NCBI RefSeq assembly: GCF_040546815.1
Contig: NZ_JBEPOO010000001.1
Span: 3,038,001-3,102,000 of the forward strand
From: Devosia sp. 2618
GTDB taxonomy: Bacteria > Pseudomonadota > Alphaproteobacteria > Rhizobiales > Devosiaceae
Direction of reading: 5' to 3'
DNA: 64,000 nt
Shown here in pieces: positions 18,896-28,485 of this stretch. The notes beneath the pieces are model-generated. The model saw nothing but the letters and a program-made list of their open reading frames with translations. It was not told the DNA's origin and did not search any database. Numbering within the stretch: the stretch's first letter is position 1; each line of letters starts with the position of its first letter. The translations under genes were made by a program, and so were the position numbers.

Positions 18896-19987
18896 ATGCA
18901 GTCGTTTGATATCGGCCTCACCCGTCGCAGGCTGTTGAAGTATGGCATGGCAGGTCTTGGCCTTGCCGCCACCACGCCATTCTTCGGCGCTCTGGCCGAC
19001 ACGATCAGTGACGCCACCCAGACGTTCTCGGGTCCGCTGATTTCGGGCAAGAAGAAAGACGGCCCCTATCGCATCGGTTTTGCCAATGGTTTTTCCGGCA
19101 ATAGCTGGCGCGCCATGGCGATCCGCGCGCTCGAGCTGGAAGCCGCGCAGCACCCAGACATTGCAGAGCTGATCGTGGTCGATGGCCAGAACGACATCAC
19201 CAAGCAGGTCAACGATATTGAATCGCTGATCAGCCAGCAGGTCGATGCGATCCTGGTCATCGCCAATTCGGGCGCGGCCGTTGTTCCCGCGCTTAACAAT
19301 GCGCGTCAGGAAGGCATCATCGTTGCGCCGTTCAACCTGCCAATCGATGGCGAAGGGTACGACGTTTACGTCGGCACCAATCCAGAGATCAAAGGGCAGT
19401 CGTCGGGCACTTGGCTGCGCAATGCGCTGGGTGGCAAGGGCAAGATCGTGGCGCTGGGCGGCATTGCTGGCAACTCCTACACGGCAGCCGGTTGGGCTGG
19501 CGCGCAGAAGGCGTTTGAAGGCAGCGAAATCGAAGTGCTGGCCTATCGCGACACCGACTGGTCGGAAGACAAGGCCAAGGTAGTCATGAGCGATCTGATC
19601 GCGGCCTATCCTGAAATCGACGGCATCTGGGCCGATGGCGGGCAGGTGACGGCAGGCGCGTCCAACGCGCTGCTGGCTGCTGGTCGTCCGCTCGTTCCCG
19701 TGACCGGCGATGACTATAACGGCCTGCTCAAGCTCTATGCCGCGCAGAAGGACAGCCAGCCCAAGTTCGATATCGGCCTGATCTCCGAGCCGACATGGGA
19801 AGGCGTTGTGGCGCTTCGCAATTCGTTGGCGCTGCTGCGCGGCGAAGAACTGCAGCGCGATCTGGTGATCACGCCAAAGCTGATCACCAAAGACAATTAC
19901 ACGTCCTACATCCGCCCAGAACTGGCTGATGGCGTGTTTGTCGATACGAACCTGTCCACCGAAGAACTCGAAAAGATCTTCGGCTGA
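18896..19987 (+). CDS. CUT2 sugar ABC transporter substrate-binding protein, Tat leader
   Basis: A 363-residue periplasmic binding protein. The leader has a TRRRLLKYG twin-arginine motif at about residues 9-17 and a hydrophobic run to FFGALA. The ribose-type binding domain follows (YRIGFANGFSGNSWRAM, SQQVDAILVIANSGAAV, IDGIWADGGQVTAGA). It is longer than usual ribose-binding proteins, as in xylitol- or sugar-acid-type members. The ATG at 18896 is set by GGAGG 8 nt upstream. It sits between the permease and the fused ATPase-permease gene. Confidence 0.93.
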   Translation: MQSFDIGLTRRRLLKYGMAGLGLAATTPFFGALADTISDATQTFSGPLISGKKKDGPYRIGFANGFSGNSWRAMAIRALELEAAQHPDIAELIVVDGQNDITKQVNDIESLISQQVDAILVIANSGAAVVPALNNARQEGIIVAPFNLPIDGEGYDVYVGTNPEIKGQSSGTWLRNALGGKGKIVALGGIAGNSYTAAGWAGAQKAFEGSEIEVLAYRDTDWSEDKAKVVMSDLIAAYPEIDGIWADGGQVTAGASNALLAAGRPLVPVTGDDYNGLLKLYAAQKDSQPKFDIGLISEPTWEGVVALRNSLALLRGEELQRDLVITPKLITKDNYTSYIRPELADGVFVDTNLSTEELEKIFG

Positions 19988-20005
19988 ACCTAGCGGCGGC
20001 GGACC

Positions 20006-22537
20006 ATGGCACAGCAACAGCAATTGCCCCTCGCGGTTGAGGGCATCGTTAAAACCTTTCCAGGCGTGAAGGCCTTGGGCGGCGTGTCGTTTGACTGCCG
20101 TCCAGGGGAAATCCACGCGCTGGTGGGCGAGAATGGTGCCGGCAAGTCGACGCTGATGCGCGTTCTGACCGGGGTCTATCGCCCCGATGCGGGGACCATT
20201 CTGATCGACGGCAAGCCCGTCACGCTGACCGGACCCGCCGACTCCGCCGATCACGGCATCGCCATGGTCTATCAGGACACCAATCTGGTGCCCGACCTCG
20301 ACGCCGTGCAGAACATCTTCCTCGGGCGCGAGCCCGGGGGAGCCATCATCGATTACGCTGCCATGCGCGAAGCAGCGCGCAGCGTTCTGGCGCGGCTGGG
20401 TGAAGACATCGACCTGCGTGAGCGGGTTGGCGACAAGCCGCTGGCGGAAAAACAGATCATCGAACTGGCGCGCGGCCTGTCGCGCAATGCGCGGGTTCTG
20501 ATCCTTGACGAACCCACCTCGGCGCTGACGCCGCGCGAAGTCGACAAGCTATTTGCCATCCTGCGCACGCTGCGGGCCCAAGGCACGTCGATCATCTTTA
20601 TCTCCCACCGCCTGCCCGAGATTTTCGCGATTGCTGACCGCATCACCGTCCTCAAGGATGGGCAGATGGTAGGATCGGTCGATGCAGCCACCACGAGTGC
20701 CGACCAGATTGTCACCATGATGGTTGGGCGCGAGCTATCTCTGACCTATCCGCCGCGCGCCACGAGCGTCGGGGAAACCGTGCTTGGCGTCTCGCACATT
20801 TCCGGCGTTGGCGCGTTCAAGGATGTGAGCTTTGAGGTGCATGCCGGCGAAATCGTCGGCCTGGGCGGCATTGCCGGCAGCGGTCAGCAGGACATCGTGC
20901 GCAGCATTTTCGGCCTGACGCCGGCGAGCGGCAGCATCACCATCAATGGCGTCAAACAGAGCTATTCGACACCCTCCGATGCCATCAAGGCCGGCGTGGT
21001 CTACCTGCCGTCGGATCGGCGTGGCGAGGGCATGTTCCTTCCGCATTCCATTTCCAGCAATATCGTTCTGCCGCATATCAAAGACTGGTCGCGCTTTGGC
21101 GTGCTCGACAATGCCCGCGAGCGCGAGGCCGTCGCGGCGCAAGTCGCTGCGCTGCGGGTCAAGACCCCAAATGTGCAGCAGCCAGTGGAGCTGCTGTCAG
21201 GCGGCAACCAGCAGAAGGTGACCTTTGCGCGCTGGCTGCTGGCCAATCCGAAAATCTGCATTTTCGACGAGCCAACGCAGGGCGTCGATGTCGGCACCAA
21301 GGCCGAGATTTACACCCTGATGCGCCAGCTGGCGCAGCGCGGGATTGCGATCATCGTGGTGTCGTCCGACGTGCAGGAACTGATCGGGATTTCCGACCGT
21401 ATTCTGGTGGTCGCCAATGGTAGCATTGTCGATGAAGTGCCCGGCGCCACGGCGACGGAAGAACGTATCATTGGCAGCGCCGTCAAATCGGTCGAGGCTG
21501 GCGTCGTGCCGGAGAAGCCGGTCTCCATCCGCAAGCCACCGGCAACGCCGGCTGCGCGCCTGTTCGGGCGCTATGGTGCGACGTTGCTGCTGCTCGCCAT
21601 CACCGTTGGCCTTTGTGCCTATGCATCGCTGGCCACGCCCTATTTCCTGACACCGCGCAACTTCGCATCGCTCGCCGTGCAGATCGCGCCGCTGGTGTTT
21701 GTTGCACTGGGGCAGTTTGCCGTAATCGCGCTGGGCGGCATCGACCTTTCGGCGGGCCCCAATATCAGCCTCTCGACCGCCATCGCCTCGTTCCTCTTGG
21801 TGGCAGGCGCGCCATTTGGTCTGGCTGGCGGGCTGGTCATCGTGCTGGCGGCAGGACTGCTGGTGGGGCTGCTCAATGCCATCCTCATTCAGGGGTTGAA
21901 ACTGCCCGATCTGGTGGCAACGCTCGCCACCTATTCGGTGGTAGCGGGTCTGGCGCTGATCGTGCGCCCGGCCCCCGGCGGGCTGCTCGATTCCAGCTTT
22001 ACCGATCTGGTGCTCATACGCGTAGGCAATGTGCCGGTGGTGTTCATCGTCGCGGTGCTGGCCGTGCTGGCCTTTGAATTATTGCTGCTGCGCGGCAAGC
22101 TGGGTCTGCGCCTGATGGCGACCGGTTCCAATGCCAATGCGGCCTATGTCGCCGGTGTCAAAACCGGTCGCGTGCGCCTGGCCGCCTATATGTTCTGCGG
22201 CTTCATGGCGGCCGTCGCGGGCGTCATCATCGCGTCGCGCATCGGTAGCGGCGATCCGCAGGCGGGCACCGTTTTTACGCTGATGTCGGTGACGGCCGTG
22301 GTGCTTGGCGGCACCAGCGTGTTTGGCGGCAAGGGCACGGCGCTCGGCGTGTTCGTCGCCGCCTGCCTGCTGATGGTCATCCAGAACGCCATGAACCACC
22401 TGCAGATTTCGGCCTATTGGCAATATGTGCTGACCGGTGGCCTGACGCTTGCAGCTGTCGCGATCTATGCGGCCCGCAGCGATGGCAAATGGCGCGACTG
22501 GCTGACGACCTTCGCCCGTCTCAAGCGGACAGATTAG
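20006..22537 (+). CDS. Fused CUT2 ABC ATPase-permease protein
   Basis: The 843-residue protein joins an RbsA-like double ATPase to an RbsC-like permease. ATPase domain 1 has GENGAGKST (about 42-50) and LILDEPTSAL. Domain 2 has GIAGSGQQ, LSGGNQQKVTFARW and CIFDEPTQGVDVG. A linker (about 492-518, Pro/Lys-rich) leads into eight or more membrane segments with ALGGIDLSAGPNISL and LGGTSVFGGKGTALG. There is no stop or frameshift between the parts, so the fusion is real. With the separate permease at 17886, one copy of each protein gives two ATPase and two membrane domains, a complete importer core. Confidence 0.93.
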   Translation: MAQQQQLPLAVEGIVKTFPGVKALGGVSFDCRPGEIHALVGENGAGKSTLMRVLTGVYRPDAGTILIDGKPVTLTGPADSADHGIAMVYQDTNLVPDLDAVQNIFLGREPGGAIIDYAAMREAARSVLARLGEDIDLRERVGDKPLAEKQIIELARGLSRNARVLILDEPTSALTPREVDKLFAILRTLRAQGTSIIFISHRLPEIFAIADRITVLKDGQMVGSVDAATTSADQIVTMMVGRELSLTYPPRATSVGETVLGVSHISGVGAFKDVSFEVHAGEIVGLGGIAGSGQQDIVRSIFGLTPASGSITINGVKQSYSTPSDAIKAGVVYLPSDRRGEGMFLPHSISSNIVLPHIKDWSRFGVLDNAREREAVAAQVAALRVKTPNVQQPVELLSGGNQQKVTFARWLLANPKICIFDEPTQGVDVGTKAEIYTLMRQLAQRGIAIIVVSSDVQELIGISDRILVVANGSIVDEVPGATATEERIIGSAVKSVEAGVVPEKPVSIRKPPATPAARLFGRYGATLLLLAITVGLCAYASLATPYFLTPRNFASLAVQIAPLVFVALGQFAVIALGGIDLSAGPNISLSTAIASFLLVAGAPFGLAGGLVIVLAAGLLVGLLNAILIQGLKLPDLVATLATYSVVAGLALIVRPAPGGLLDSSFTDLVLIRVGNVPVVFIVAVLAVLAFELLLLRGKLGLRLMATGSNANAAYVAGVKTGRVRLAAYMFCGFMAAVAGVIIASRIGSGDPQAGTVFTLMSVTAVVLGGTSVFGGKGTALGVFVAACLLMVIQNAMNHLQISAYWQYVLTGGLTLAAVAIYAARSDGKWRDWLTTFARLKRTD

Positions 22538-22546
22538 GAGCTCGCC

Positions 22547-23422
22547 ATGACCGATGTCGTGCGCTGCGTGGTCGACGCTGCCAACATACTCGGCGAAGTG
22601 CCCGTCTGGGACGTGACCGAGCAAGCGCTTTATTGGGTCGATATCGAAGGCAAATTGCTGCAACGGTTGACGCCGGCCACCGGCAAAGTCGATCGCTGGG
22701 AAACGCCCGAGCGCATCTGCAGCGTTGCAGTGCGCGAGCAAGGTGGCCTGATCGTCGCCTTCGCCTCCGGGCTTGCCTTTTATGATCCAGATAGCGGCGC
22801 TATCGAGTGGATCGCGCGCCCCGAAGCCCATCTGCCGGGCAACCGTTTCAACGAGGGCAAGGTCGACCGGCGTGGTCGCCTCTGGGCCGGCACGATGGAC
22901 GATAGCCTGACCAGCCACACGGCAGGGCTGTATCGGCTCGACCCGGACAAGAGCCTGCACAAAGTGCTGGGCGATGTCGGGATTTCCAACTGCTTTGTCT
23001 GGTCCGCCGACAATACAAAATTCTGGTTTGCCGACACGCTCGACAAGCAGATTTCGCGCTTTGACTACGACCATGCCACGGGCGCGCTGTCTAATCGGCA
23101 GGTGTTCGCCGACACCACGGGCACCGGCTATGGCCCCGATGGCGGCGCGATGGATGTCGAAGGCTATCTCTGGGTCGCGATGTGGGATGGCTGGAAGGTC
23201 ACCCGCTTTGCCCCCGATGGCAGCATTGACCGCGAGGTCAAACTGCCAGTGTCCAAGCCCACCAGCTGCATGTTTGGCGGGCCAGACCTCAAAACCCTCT
23301 ACGTCACCAGTGCGGTGTGGGACCTCAAGGGCGACGCCCTTGCTGCCCAGCCGCTGGCTGGTGGGCTTTTTGCCATCGACGTCGGCGTCGCTGGCCTCCC
23401 CGAAACGCGCTTCGGCGGCTGA
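22547..23422 (+). CDS. SMP-30/gluconolactonase family sugar lactonase
   Basis: A 291-residue six-bladed beta-propeller lactonase. Metal-ligand positions of the SMP-30 family are present: Glu17 in ILGEVPVW, Asn in NRFNEGKVD, Asn in GISNCFVWS and Asp in GYGPDGGAMD. It should hydrolyse a sugar 1,4- or 1,5-lactone to the aldonate, feeding the dehydratase encoded next. It starts 9 nt after the fused transporter gene. No sugar dehydrogenase that would make the lactone lies in this operon, so the lactone may come from elsewhere or be imported. Confidence 0.93.
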   Translation: MTDVVRCVVDAANILGEVPVWDVTEQALYWVDIEGKLLQRLTPATGKVDRWETPERICSVAVREQGGLIVAFASGLAFYDPDSGAIEWIARPEAHLPGNRFNEGKVDRRGRLWAGTMDDSLTSHTAGLYRLDPDKSLHKVLGDVGISNCFVWSADNTKFWFADTLDKQISRFDYDHATGALSNRQVFADTTGTGYGPDGGAMDVEGYLWVAMWDGWKVTRFAPDGSIDREVKLPVSKPTSCMFGGPDLKTLYVTSAVWDLKGDALAAQPLAGGLFAIDVGVAGLPETRFGG

Positions 23423-23449
23423 CTTCCTCTCTTTCCTTCCGAGATCCGC

Positions 23450-24622
23450 ATGAAAATCACAGCTATCAAGACAGTCGTCGTCAACGCAGAAATGCGCAAC
23501 TGGGTCTTCGTCAAAGTGGAGACCGATGTGCCCGGCCTTTATGGCTGGGGCGAGTCGACGCTGGAGTGGAAGACGCGCGCCGTAGTTGGCGCCGTGGCCG
23601 ATCTAGAGCCATTGCTGGTGGGCCGTGATCCACGCGATATCGAGCAGGCCGTGCGCATCATGCACAAGCATGGCTTCTGGAAGATGGGCTCGATCGGCGC
23701 CTCGGCCATTTCGGGCATCGAAGTGGCGTTGTGGGATATTCTGGGCAAGGATCTGGGCGTGCCGGTGTGGCGTCTGCTCGGTGGCAAGACGCGCGAGAAG
23801 GTGCCGGTCTATACCCATCTGGGCCTTGGCGACATGAAGTCAGTCTATGAGACCATGCAGGTCGAGCAGCTCAAGGATCGGGCGCTCGAAGTGGTCGAGA
23901 AGGGTTATAACGCGCTCAAGGTCGTGTTCATCCCCTATACCCATTACACGACCACCATTCGCGCTGTGGACCATGTCCAAAAGCTGATGATGGGTCTGCG
24001 TGAAGCGGTTGGCGACGATGTCGAGATCATGGTCGATTTCCATGGCCGCCCCGCTTCGGCTTCGGCAGCGCTCGATTACATCAACGCTCTGGCGCCCGGC
24101 CGTCCGCTGTTCGTGGAAGAACCCGTCCCACCATACGATCCGCTGCTGATGGCCGAGGTCACCGCGCGCTCGCCGGTGCCAATAGCGACCGGCGAACGCC
24201 TGATAGGGCGGGCTGAGTTTGATCCGCTGTTCCGCGCCCGCGCGCTCCATATCGCCCAGCCCGACATTGCCCATACCGGTGGCCTCAGCGAAGCGCGCAA
24301 GATTGCCGCGGCCGCGGAGACCGCAGGCGTTGGCATTGCGCCGCACAACCCGCTCGGCCCGATTGCTGGCGTCACCGCGCTGCACTTTGACATCGCGACA
24401 CCGAACTTTGTGATCCAGGAAGAAATGACGGGTGCCGTGCCGTGGTACGATGAGGTGGTCGATAGCCCGATCCGCCGCGTCGATGGCGCCTGGCAGATCC
24501 CGGAGCGCCCGGGCCTTGGCATCGAAGTCAACGAAGCGCTTGCCGCCAAGCACCCCTTCGAGCAGGAAGTGTTCCACACGCTCAATGCGGTGCTGCCGGA
24601 CGGGACCATCGTCGACTGGTAG
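23450..24622 (+). CDS. Galactonate-dehydratase-like enolase-superfamily enzyme
   Basis: A 390-residue member of the mandelate racemase/DgoD branch. Metal ligands are Asp196 in VDFHGR, Glu223/224 in FVEEP and Glu249 in ATGER. The general acid-base His198 and His299 (APHNPLGPIAG) correspond to the catalytic histidines of D-galactonate dehydratase. It should dehydrate an aldonic acid to a 2-keto-3-deoxy acid. It is the last gene of the operon, after the lactonase; galactonate or a close epimer is likely, not proven. Confidence 0.9.
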   Translation: MKITAIKTVVVNAEMRNWVFVKVETDVPGLYGWGESTLEWKTRAVVGAVADLEPLLVGRDPRDIEQAVRIMHKHGFWKMGSIGASAISGIEVALWDILGKDLGVPVWRLLGGKTREKVPVYTHLGLGDMKSVYETMQVEQLKDRALEVVEKGYNALKVVFIPYTHYTTTIRAVDHVQKLMMGLREAVGDDVEIMVDFHGRPASASAALDYINALAPGRPLFVEEPVPPYDPLLMAEVTARSPVPIATGERLIGRAEFDPLFRARALHIAQPDIAHTGGLSEARKIAAAAETAGVGIAPHNPLGPIAGVTALHFDIATPNFVIQEEMTGAVPWYDEVVDSPIRRVDGAWQIPERPGLGIEVNEALAAKHPFEQEVFHTLNAVLPDGTIVDW

Positions 24623-24635
24623 GCCGCAAATCTGT

Positions 24636-24662
24636 CAGCGTGGCCACGGGCTGGTCACGCTG
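24636..24662 (+). terminator. Stem-loop after the sugar-acid operon
   Basis: CAGCGTGGCCA pairs with TGGTCACGCTG (11 pairs, one G-U) around CGGGC, 14 nt after the dehydratase stop. No U-tract follows, so it may be a processing or stabilising hairpin rather than a strict intrinsic terminator. Confidence 0.6.
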
Positions 24663-24772
24663 ATGCCCGCCCGCAAAACGTCATGCAATAGCCGCCTGAG
24701 CGGCCCCCAAACACCCCATTGCCAGTGCCCCGTAGCGGGAGCATACTCGGCATAGTTTAGATATGAACTGTA

Positions 24773-25789
24773 TTGCTGGGACCGAAATTGGCTCAGGTGG
24801 CAGACGGCTTCACTGCAGGGAATACCGAGCGTCCGCTCGCCAATTTCGCACGCTTTTCAACGACTGATGTGGACGATGCCCGCGAGCGCGTGGCGCGGGT
24901 TTATTGCGACCATCGGCTGGAGCTTTCTGGCGGTGGGCGCAAGCTCGATGCCTGGCAGAATATGGTTAGGCTGGGCTCCATCTCGGTCGGTGCGATGGGC
25001 TATGGCGCCGATGTCGTGATCGATCCGGGTGCGCTGGGCGAATTCTACCTTCTCATGCTGCCCTATTCGGGCAAGGCGAGCATTACTCATGGCCGCGATG
25101 CCATGGTGAGCGATGCGCAATCGGCCTCGGTACTGGGGCCTGAAGCCAGCACGCTGATGGATTGGTCCGCCGATTGCTGCAAGACCATGGTGCGCATCGA
25201 CAAGGCGGCGCTCGAACAACAGCTATCGCGCATGCTGGGCGGCGCGCCGGCGCAGCATCTGACCTTTGATCTGGCCATGCCACAGGTTGGTGCGGCAAGC
25301 CGCTGGTGGCGCACGCTGCGGCTGTTGATCGAAGAGATCGAGGCCGATGGCGATGCGCGCGAGGGCATTGCGACCAACCTGCATGAAACGCTGCTGCTGG
25401 TGAGCCTGTTGGAACATCAGCCCAACAATTTCAGCGCACGGCTGGCCTGCCGCCATGGCGCCATTGCCCCGCGCCATGTGCGCAATGTGGAGGCCTATAT
25501 CGAGGCCAACGCCGACAAAGCGCTGACGCTCGACGATCTGGTCGAAGTCAGTGGCGTTAGCGGCCGGGCCTTGTTTGAAGGGTTCCGCCGGTTTCGCGGC
25601 ACGTCGCCACTGGCCTATGTCCGCACGGTGCGGATGGGCAAGGTGCGCGACGGATTGCTGGCCGCCGAGGACGGGGATAGCGTTACCTCCATCGCCACCC
25701 ATTGGGGCTTTTATCAGCTCGGGCGCTTTGCGGCGCAGTACAAGGTGATGTTCGGCGAAGCGCCGTCTGAAACCTTGCGTCGTCGCTAG
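24773..25789 (+). CDS. AraC-family transcriptional regulator
   Basis: This 338-residue protein has an N-terminal cupin-like effector domain (AraC_binding_2 style, about 20-210) and a C-terminal double helix-turn-helix (TLDDLVEVSGVSGRALFEGFRRFRG, then SVTSIATHWGFYQLGRFAAQYKVMFGEAPSETL). Regulators of this layout often govern aromatic or amine catabolism. The start is uncertain: a TTG at 24773, or TTG/GTG codons 5-8 residues later; no in-frame ATG precedes the conserved part. It converges on the minus-strand monooxygenase/oxidase cluster and is its best candidate regulator. Confidence 0.88.
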   Translation: MLGPKLAQVADGFTAGNTERPLANFARFSTTDVDDARERVARVYCDHRLELSGGGRKLDAWQNMVRLGSISVGAMGYGADVVIDPGALGEFYLLMLPYSGKASITHGRDAMVSDAQSASVLGPEASTLMDWSADCCKTMVRIDKAALEQQLSRMLGGAPAQHLTFDLAMPQVGAASRWWRTLRLLIEEIEADGDAREGIATNLHETLLLVSLLEHQPNNFSARLACRHGAIAPRHVRNVEAYIEANADKALTLDDLVEVSGVSGRALFEGFRRFRGTSPLAYVRTVRMGKVRDGLLAAEDGDSVTSIATHWGFYQLGRFAAQYKVMFGEAPSETLRRR

Positions 25790-25792
25790 GAA

Positions 25793-25813
25793 CCGGGCGC
25801 AGTTTGCGCCCGG
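25793..25813. terminator. Bidirectional terminator between araC-type and SDR genes
   Basis: CCGGGCGCA pairs perfectly with TGCGCCCGG around a GTT loop, 4 nt after the regulator stop and 13 nt after the convergent SDR stop. Its symmetry would serve both directions. No long U-tract is present. Confidence 0.65.
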
Positions 25814-25826
25814 ATCAGTGCTTGGA

Positions 25827-26627
25827 TCAGCGCACGCTGGCGCTGCCACCGGTCAGTTCGGCAATCGCCTGTCCCGCCTGTTCAGGGCCCATGGCGGTAT
25901 AGCCGCCGTCGACCTTGAGTTCGGAGCCAGTGGTGAAGCTGGCATAGTCGGAGCACAGGAACAGCACGCCATTGGCGACTTCCTGGCCCCTGCCGACGCG
26001 GCCGAGCAGGTGATATTGACCGCCAACGCGGTCGGCCTTTTCCTTGTCATTGCCCGATAGACCCGCAATCGGATCACTCCAGGTCCAGCCCGCGATCAGG
26101 CTATTGGAGCGGATCCCGTCCGGGGCGTAATCGAGCGCCTGGCTGTGTGTCAGGTGCAGAATGGCGGCTTTGGACACCGGATAGGTCCAGCGACCCGATT
26201 GGGCGGCATAAGCGCTGATGCTCGAAATATTGACGATGGCGCCCTTGGTCTTGGCCAGATGCGGCCGGGCTTTTTCGCTGAGCAGCGCGCTGGAGACCAG
26301 ATTGGTATCGAGCGTGTTGAGCCAGGATTGCCGATTAGTAGCCGGGCCATTGTCGTCATAGACGGCGGCGTTGTTGACCACGAAATCGAGCCGTCCAAGC
26401 GCTACCGCCGCGGCAACCAGCGCGTCGAGATCTTCGTCCTTGCGGATGTCGGCGCTGACATAGCGCACCTTGTCGCCGAACTGTTTGACTGCGGCTTCAC
26501 CGGCCTCGCGACTGCGGGCGCCGATGATGACCGTTGTGCCCGCTTCGACAAAGACGCGGGTGATATCGAGGCCGATGCTGGCCGCGCCGCCGGTGACGAT
26601 GGCGACCTTTCCCTCTAGGCCCTTCAT
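25827..26627 (-). CDS. SDR-family NAD(P)-dependent oxidoreductase
   Basis: A 266-residue short-chain dehydrogenase. The cofactor motif is TGGAASIG (12-19), the NNAA motif is at about 85-88, the catalytic Ser is in NISSIS (133-138), and the YPVSK pair is Tyr149/Lys153. It overlaps the flavin reductase gene by 4 nt and is the last gene of the minus-strand cluster, so it probably oxidises or reduces an intermediate released by the flavin monooxygenase. The substrate is unknown. Confidence 0.9.
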   Translation of the reverse strand: MKGLEGKVAIVTGGAASIGLDITRVFVEAGTTVIIGARSREAGEAAVKQFGDKVRYVSADIRKDEDLDALVAAAVALGRLDFVVNNAAVYDDNGPATNRQSWLNTLDTNLVSSALLSEKARPHLAKTKGAIVNISSISAYAAQSGRWTYPVSKAAILHLTHSQALDYAPDGIRSNSLIAGWTWSDPIAGLSGNDKEKADRVGGQYHLLGRVGRGQEVANGVLFLCSDYASFTTGSELKVDGGYTAMGPEQAGQAIAELTGGSASVR

Positions 26628-27130
26628 GAACAGGCTCCCATGACTTCGGGTTGATGAAGATGTTTGTAGCCGCCGCCGAAATAGAGCAGCGGTTCGCCGG
26701 CGTCCCGGCGATGGTGGGTGACTTCGCCGATAAAGATCAGGTGGTCGCCGGCATTGGTGGACTGAACGATGCGGCAGGAGAACTGCGCCAGCGCGCCGCC
26801 GATCACCGGTACATCGCCCAGCTCATCGAATGGCACGTCCATCTCGCCCCCCTTGCGGGAGGAAAAATGGCGCGAAAGATGCTGCTGGCCATTGTGGAGG
26901 ACCGACAGGCCGTAGTGGCCGGAATCTTCGAGCGCCTGCCGCATGCTGGCGCGGTGATCGATGCAGATCAGCACCAGCGGCGGCGACAGCGACACCGAGG
27001 TGAAGGAATTGGCCGTCATGCCGTGGATGCGCTCCCCCCAGCGCGTGGTGACGATGAGCACGCCCGTAGCGAACATGCCCAAAGTCTGCCGGAACGCCAT
27101 TGGATCGGGCGTGGTGGCGTCGGTGGTCAT
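26624..27130 (-). CDS. Flavin reductase family protein (monooxygenase partner)
   Basis: A 168-residue NAD(P)H:flavin oxidoreductase of the HpaC/StyB type. Typical segments are GMFATGVLIVTT, the flavin-binding GMTANSFTSVSLSPPLVLICI and the C-terminal GDHLIFIGEV. It should supply reduced FAD to the adjacent StyA-like monooxygenase. Both of its ends overlap neighbours by 4 nt (ATGA), which argues for tight coupling with the oxygenase and the SDR. Confidence 0.92.
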   Translation of the reverse strand: MTTDATTPDPMAFRQTLGMFATGVLIVTTRWGERIHGMTANSFTSVSLSPPLVLICIDHRASMRQALEDSGHYGLSVLHNGQQHLSRHFSSRKGGEMDVPFDELGDVPVIGGALAQFSCRIVQSTNAGDHLIFIGEVTHHRRDAGEPLLYFGGGYKHLHQPEVMGACS

Positions 27131-28350
27131 GCCGCCTCTCCCAGGAAAGCGTCGGTCAGCGCCGGGTCGGTGATGGTGGGGAAGTACGTCCGTGGGTCAT
27201 TGAAGCCGTTGACGAACCAATGGGCGACGCGCGGGCTGCCCTGGGCCGTGCCGAGGAGCTTGAGCATGTGCTCTGGCGGCGGCAGCAGCATGTTGTTGGT
27301 CCAGCCGACGACGAACTGGGCATAGTCCCAATAGGTCTCGAACGTGGCCTGCATGAAGGCTGCGTCGAACGGACGATCGCCATGGGCCAGGATTGCGGCG
27401 AGATAGGTCGCGGCGCAATGGCTGGCATTGTTGGAGCCTTGGCCCGTGATCGGATCGTTGAGACAGACCGAGTCCCCCATGCCCAGCGCCAAAGCGCCCG
27501 ATGGCAGGGTCAGGATGGGCTTGCGGACGGTTGGCGCGAAACGCCCCGCCAGCACGCCGAGATCATCGGTCAGCACGCAATCCTTGGAGCGGGCATATTC
27601 CTTGGGCACGAAGGTCTTGAGGATATCGAGGCTCTTGGCCAGATGCTCCTGCGGGGTCTTGGCTTCGGCCCAGGTATCCATCGGGCCGCCGGGCACGCCC
27701 TCGAACACCATGATTTCGCAGGGGCCGGAAAGGGTCAGCGCGGGGAAGACGAAATATTCGCCGACACCGGGAATGAGATTGAAATTGACCGCCGAATGCT
27801 CGGCGCGAGGCGTCATGCCATGCACATAGGTCAGGGCCAGCGCGCGCATCGGCTTGTCGAATGGCGAACGGCTTTCGTCGCGCTGGAACAGTTTGCCGAT
27901 TTCGCCTTTGCCGGACGCAACGATGACAAGATCGCATTCCTGCTGCAGCGCTTCGAGCTCAGGGATACCGACATCTTCGATGCGCAGATCGCCGCCCGCA
28001 TCGGAGAATTCTTTCATCCATACCGGCATCTTAACGCGCTGGTCGATGGACTGGGCGGGCTTGTCGAGACGCGACGACCATTCGATGGGGCTGGTGCCAT
28101 CAGGGGCACACACGGCAAACTGGATGCCTTCGACCTTGGGCGCGTCGTCCCAGAAATTGATGCCGAGGTCGCGCTCGTTCTGGCGCGCCCGATCAAACAT
28201 GCACTGGCTGGAGGTGACTCGCCCGTTGCGGATCTGCTCGCCCGTCAGGTTCGAGCTGATCACCGCCTGATAACCCTTGGCGAGCAGGCCAAGGCCCAGC
28301 TGCAACCCGGCCTGGCCGGCGCCGACAATACCTATCTTTCTCATTTCCAA
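27127..28350 (-). CDS. StyA-like FAD-dependent monooxygenase
   Basis: The 407-residue flavoprotein matches the styrene/indole monooxygenase (StyA) group: N-terminal GXGXXG (IGIVGAGQAGLQLGLGLL), CDLVIVASGKGEIGKLF, SPFDKPMRAL and the C-terminal GMGDSVCLNDPITGQGSNNASH segment. Such enzymes use reduced FAD from a separate reductase to epoxidise or hydroxylate styrene- or indole-like compounds. Its gene overlaps that of the flavin reductase by 4 nt. Lying next to a TrpXYZ-like transporter, it may act on an indole- or phenyl-bearing compound; this is inference. Confidence 0.88.
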   Translation of the reverse strand: MEMRKIGIVGAGQAGLQLGLGLLAKGYQAVISSNLTGEQIRNGRVTSSQCMFDRARQNERDLGINFWDDAPKVEGIQFAVCAPDGTSPIEWSSRLDKPAQSIDQRVKMPVWMKEFSDAGGDLRIEDVGIPELEALQQECDLVIVASGKGEIGKLFQRDESRSPFDKPMRALALTYVHGMTPRAEHSAVNFNLIPGVGEYFVFPALTLSGPCEIMVFEGVPGGPMDTWAEAKTPQEHLAKSLDILKTFVPKEYARSKDCVLTDDLGVLAGRFAPTVRKPILTLPSGALALGMGDSVCLNDPITGQGSNNASHCAATYLAAILAHGDRPFDAAFMQATFETYWDYAQFVVGWTNNMLLPPPEHMLKLLGTAQGSPRVAHWFVNGFNDPRTYFPTITDPALTDAFLGEAA

Positions 28351-28485
28351 CTCCCTGGAATTTCCGTTCCTCGGGGGTCAGTGTTGGAGAGATGGCGGGC
28401 CGCCGCTATGCAGCCGGCGCGGCCATTGTGCAGGCAGCGCGGATTTCTGCTCCCCGCGTCGACAGGACGCGGAGAGCGGGTTGGT

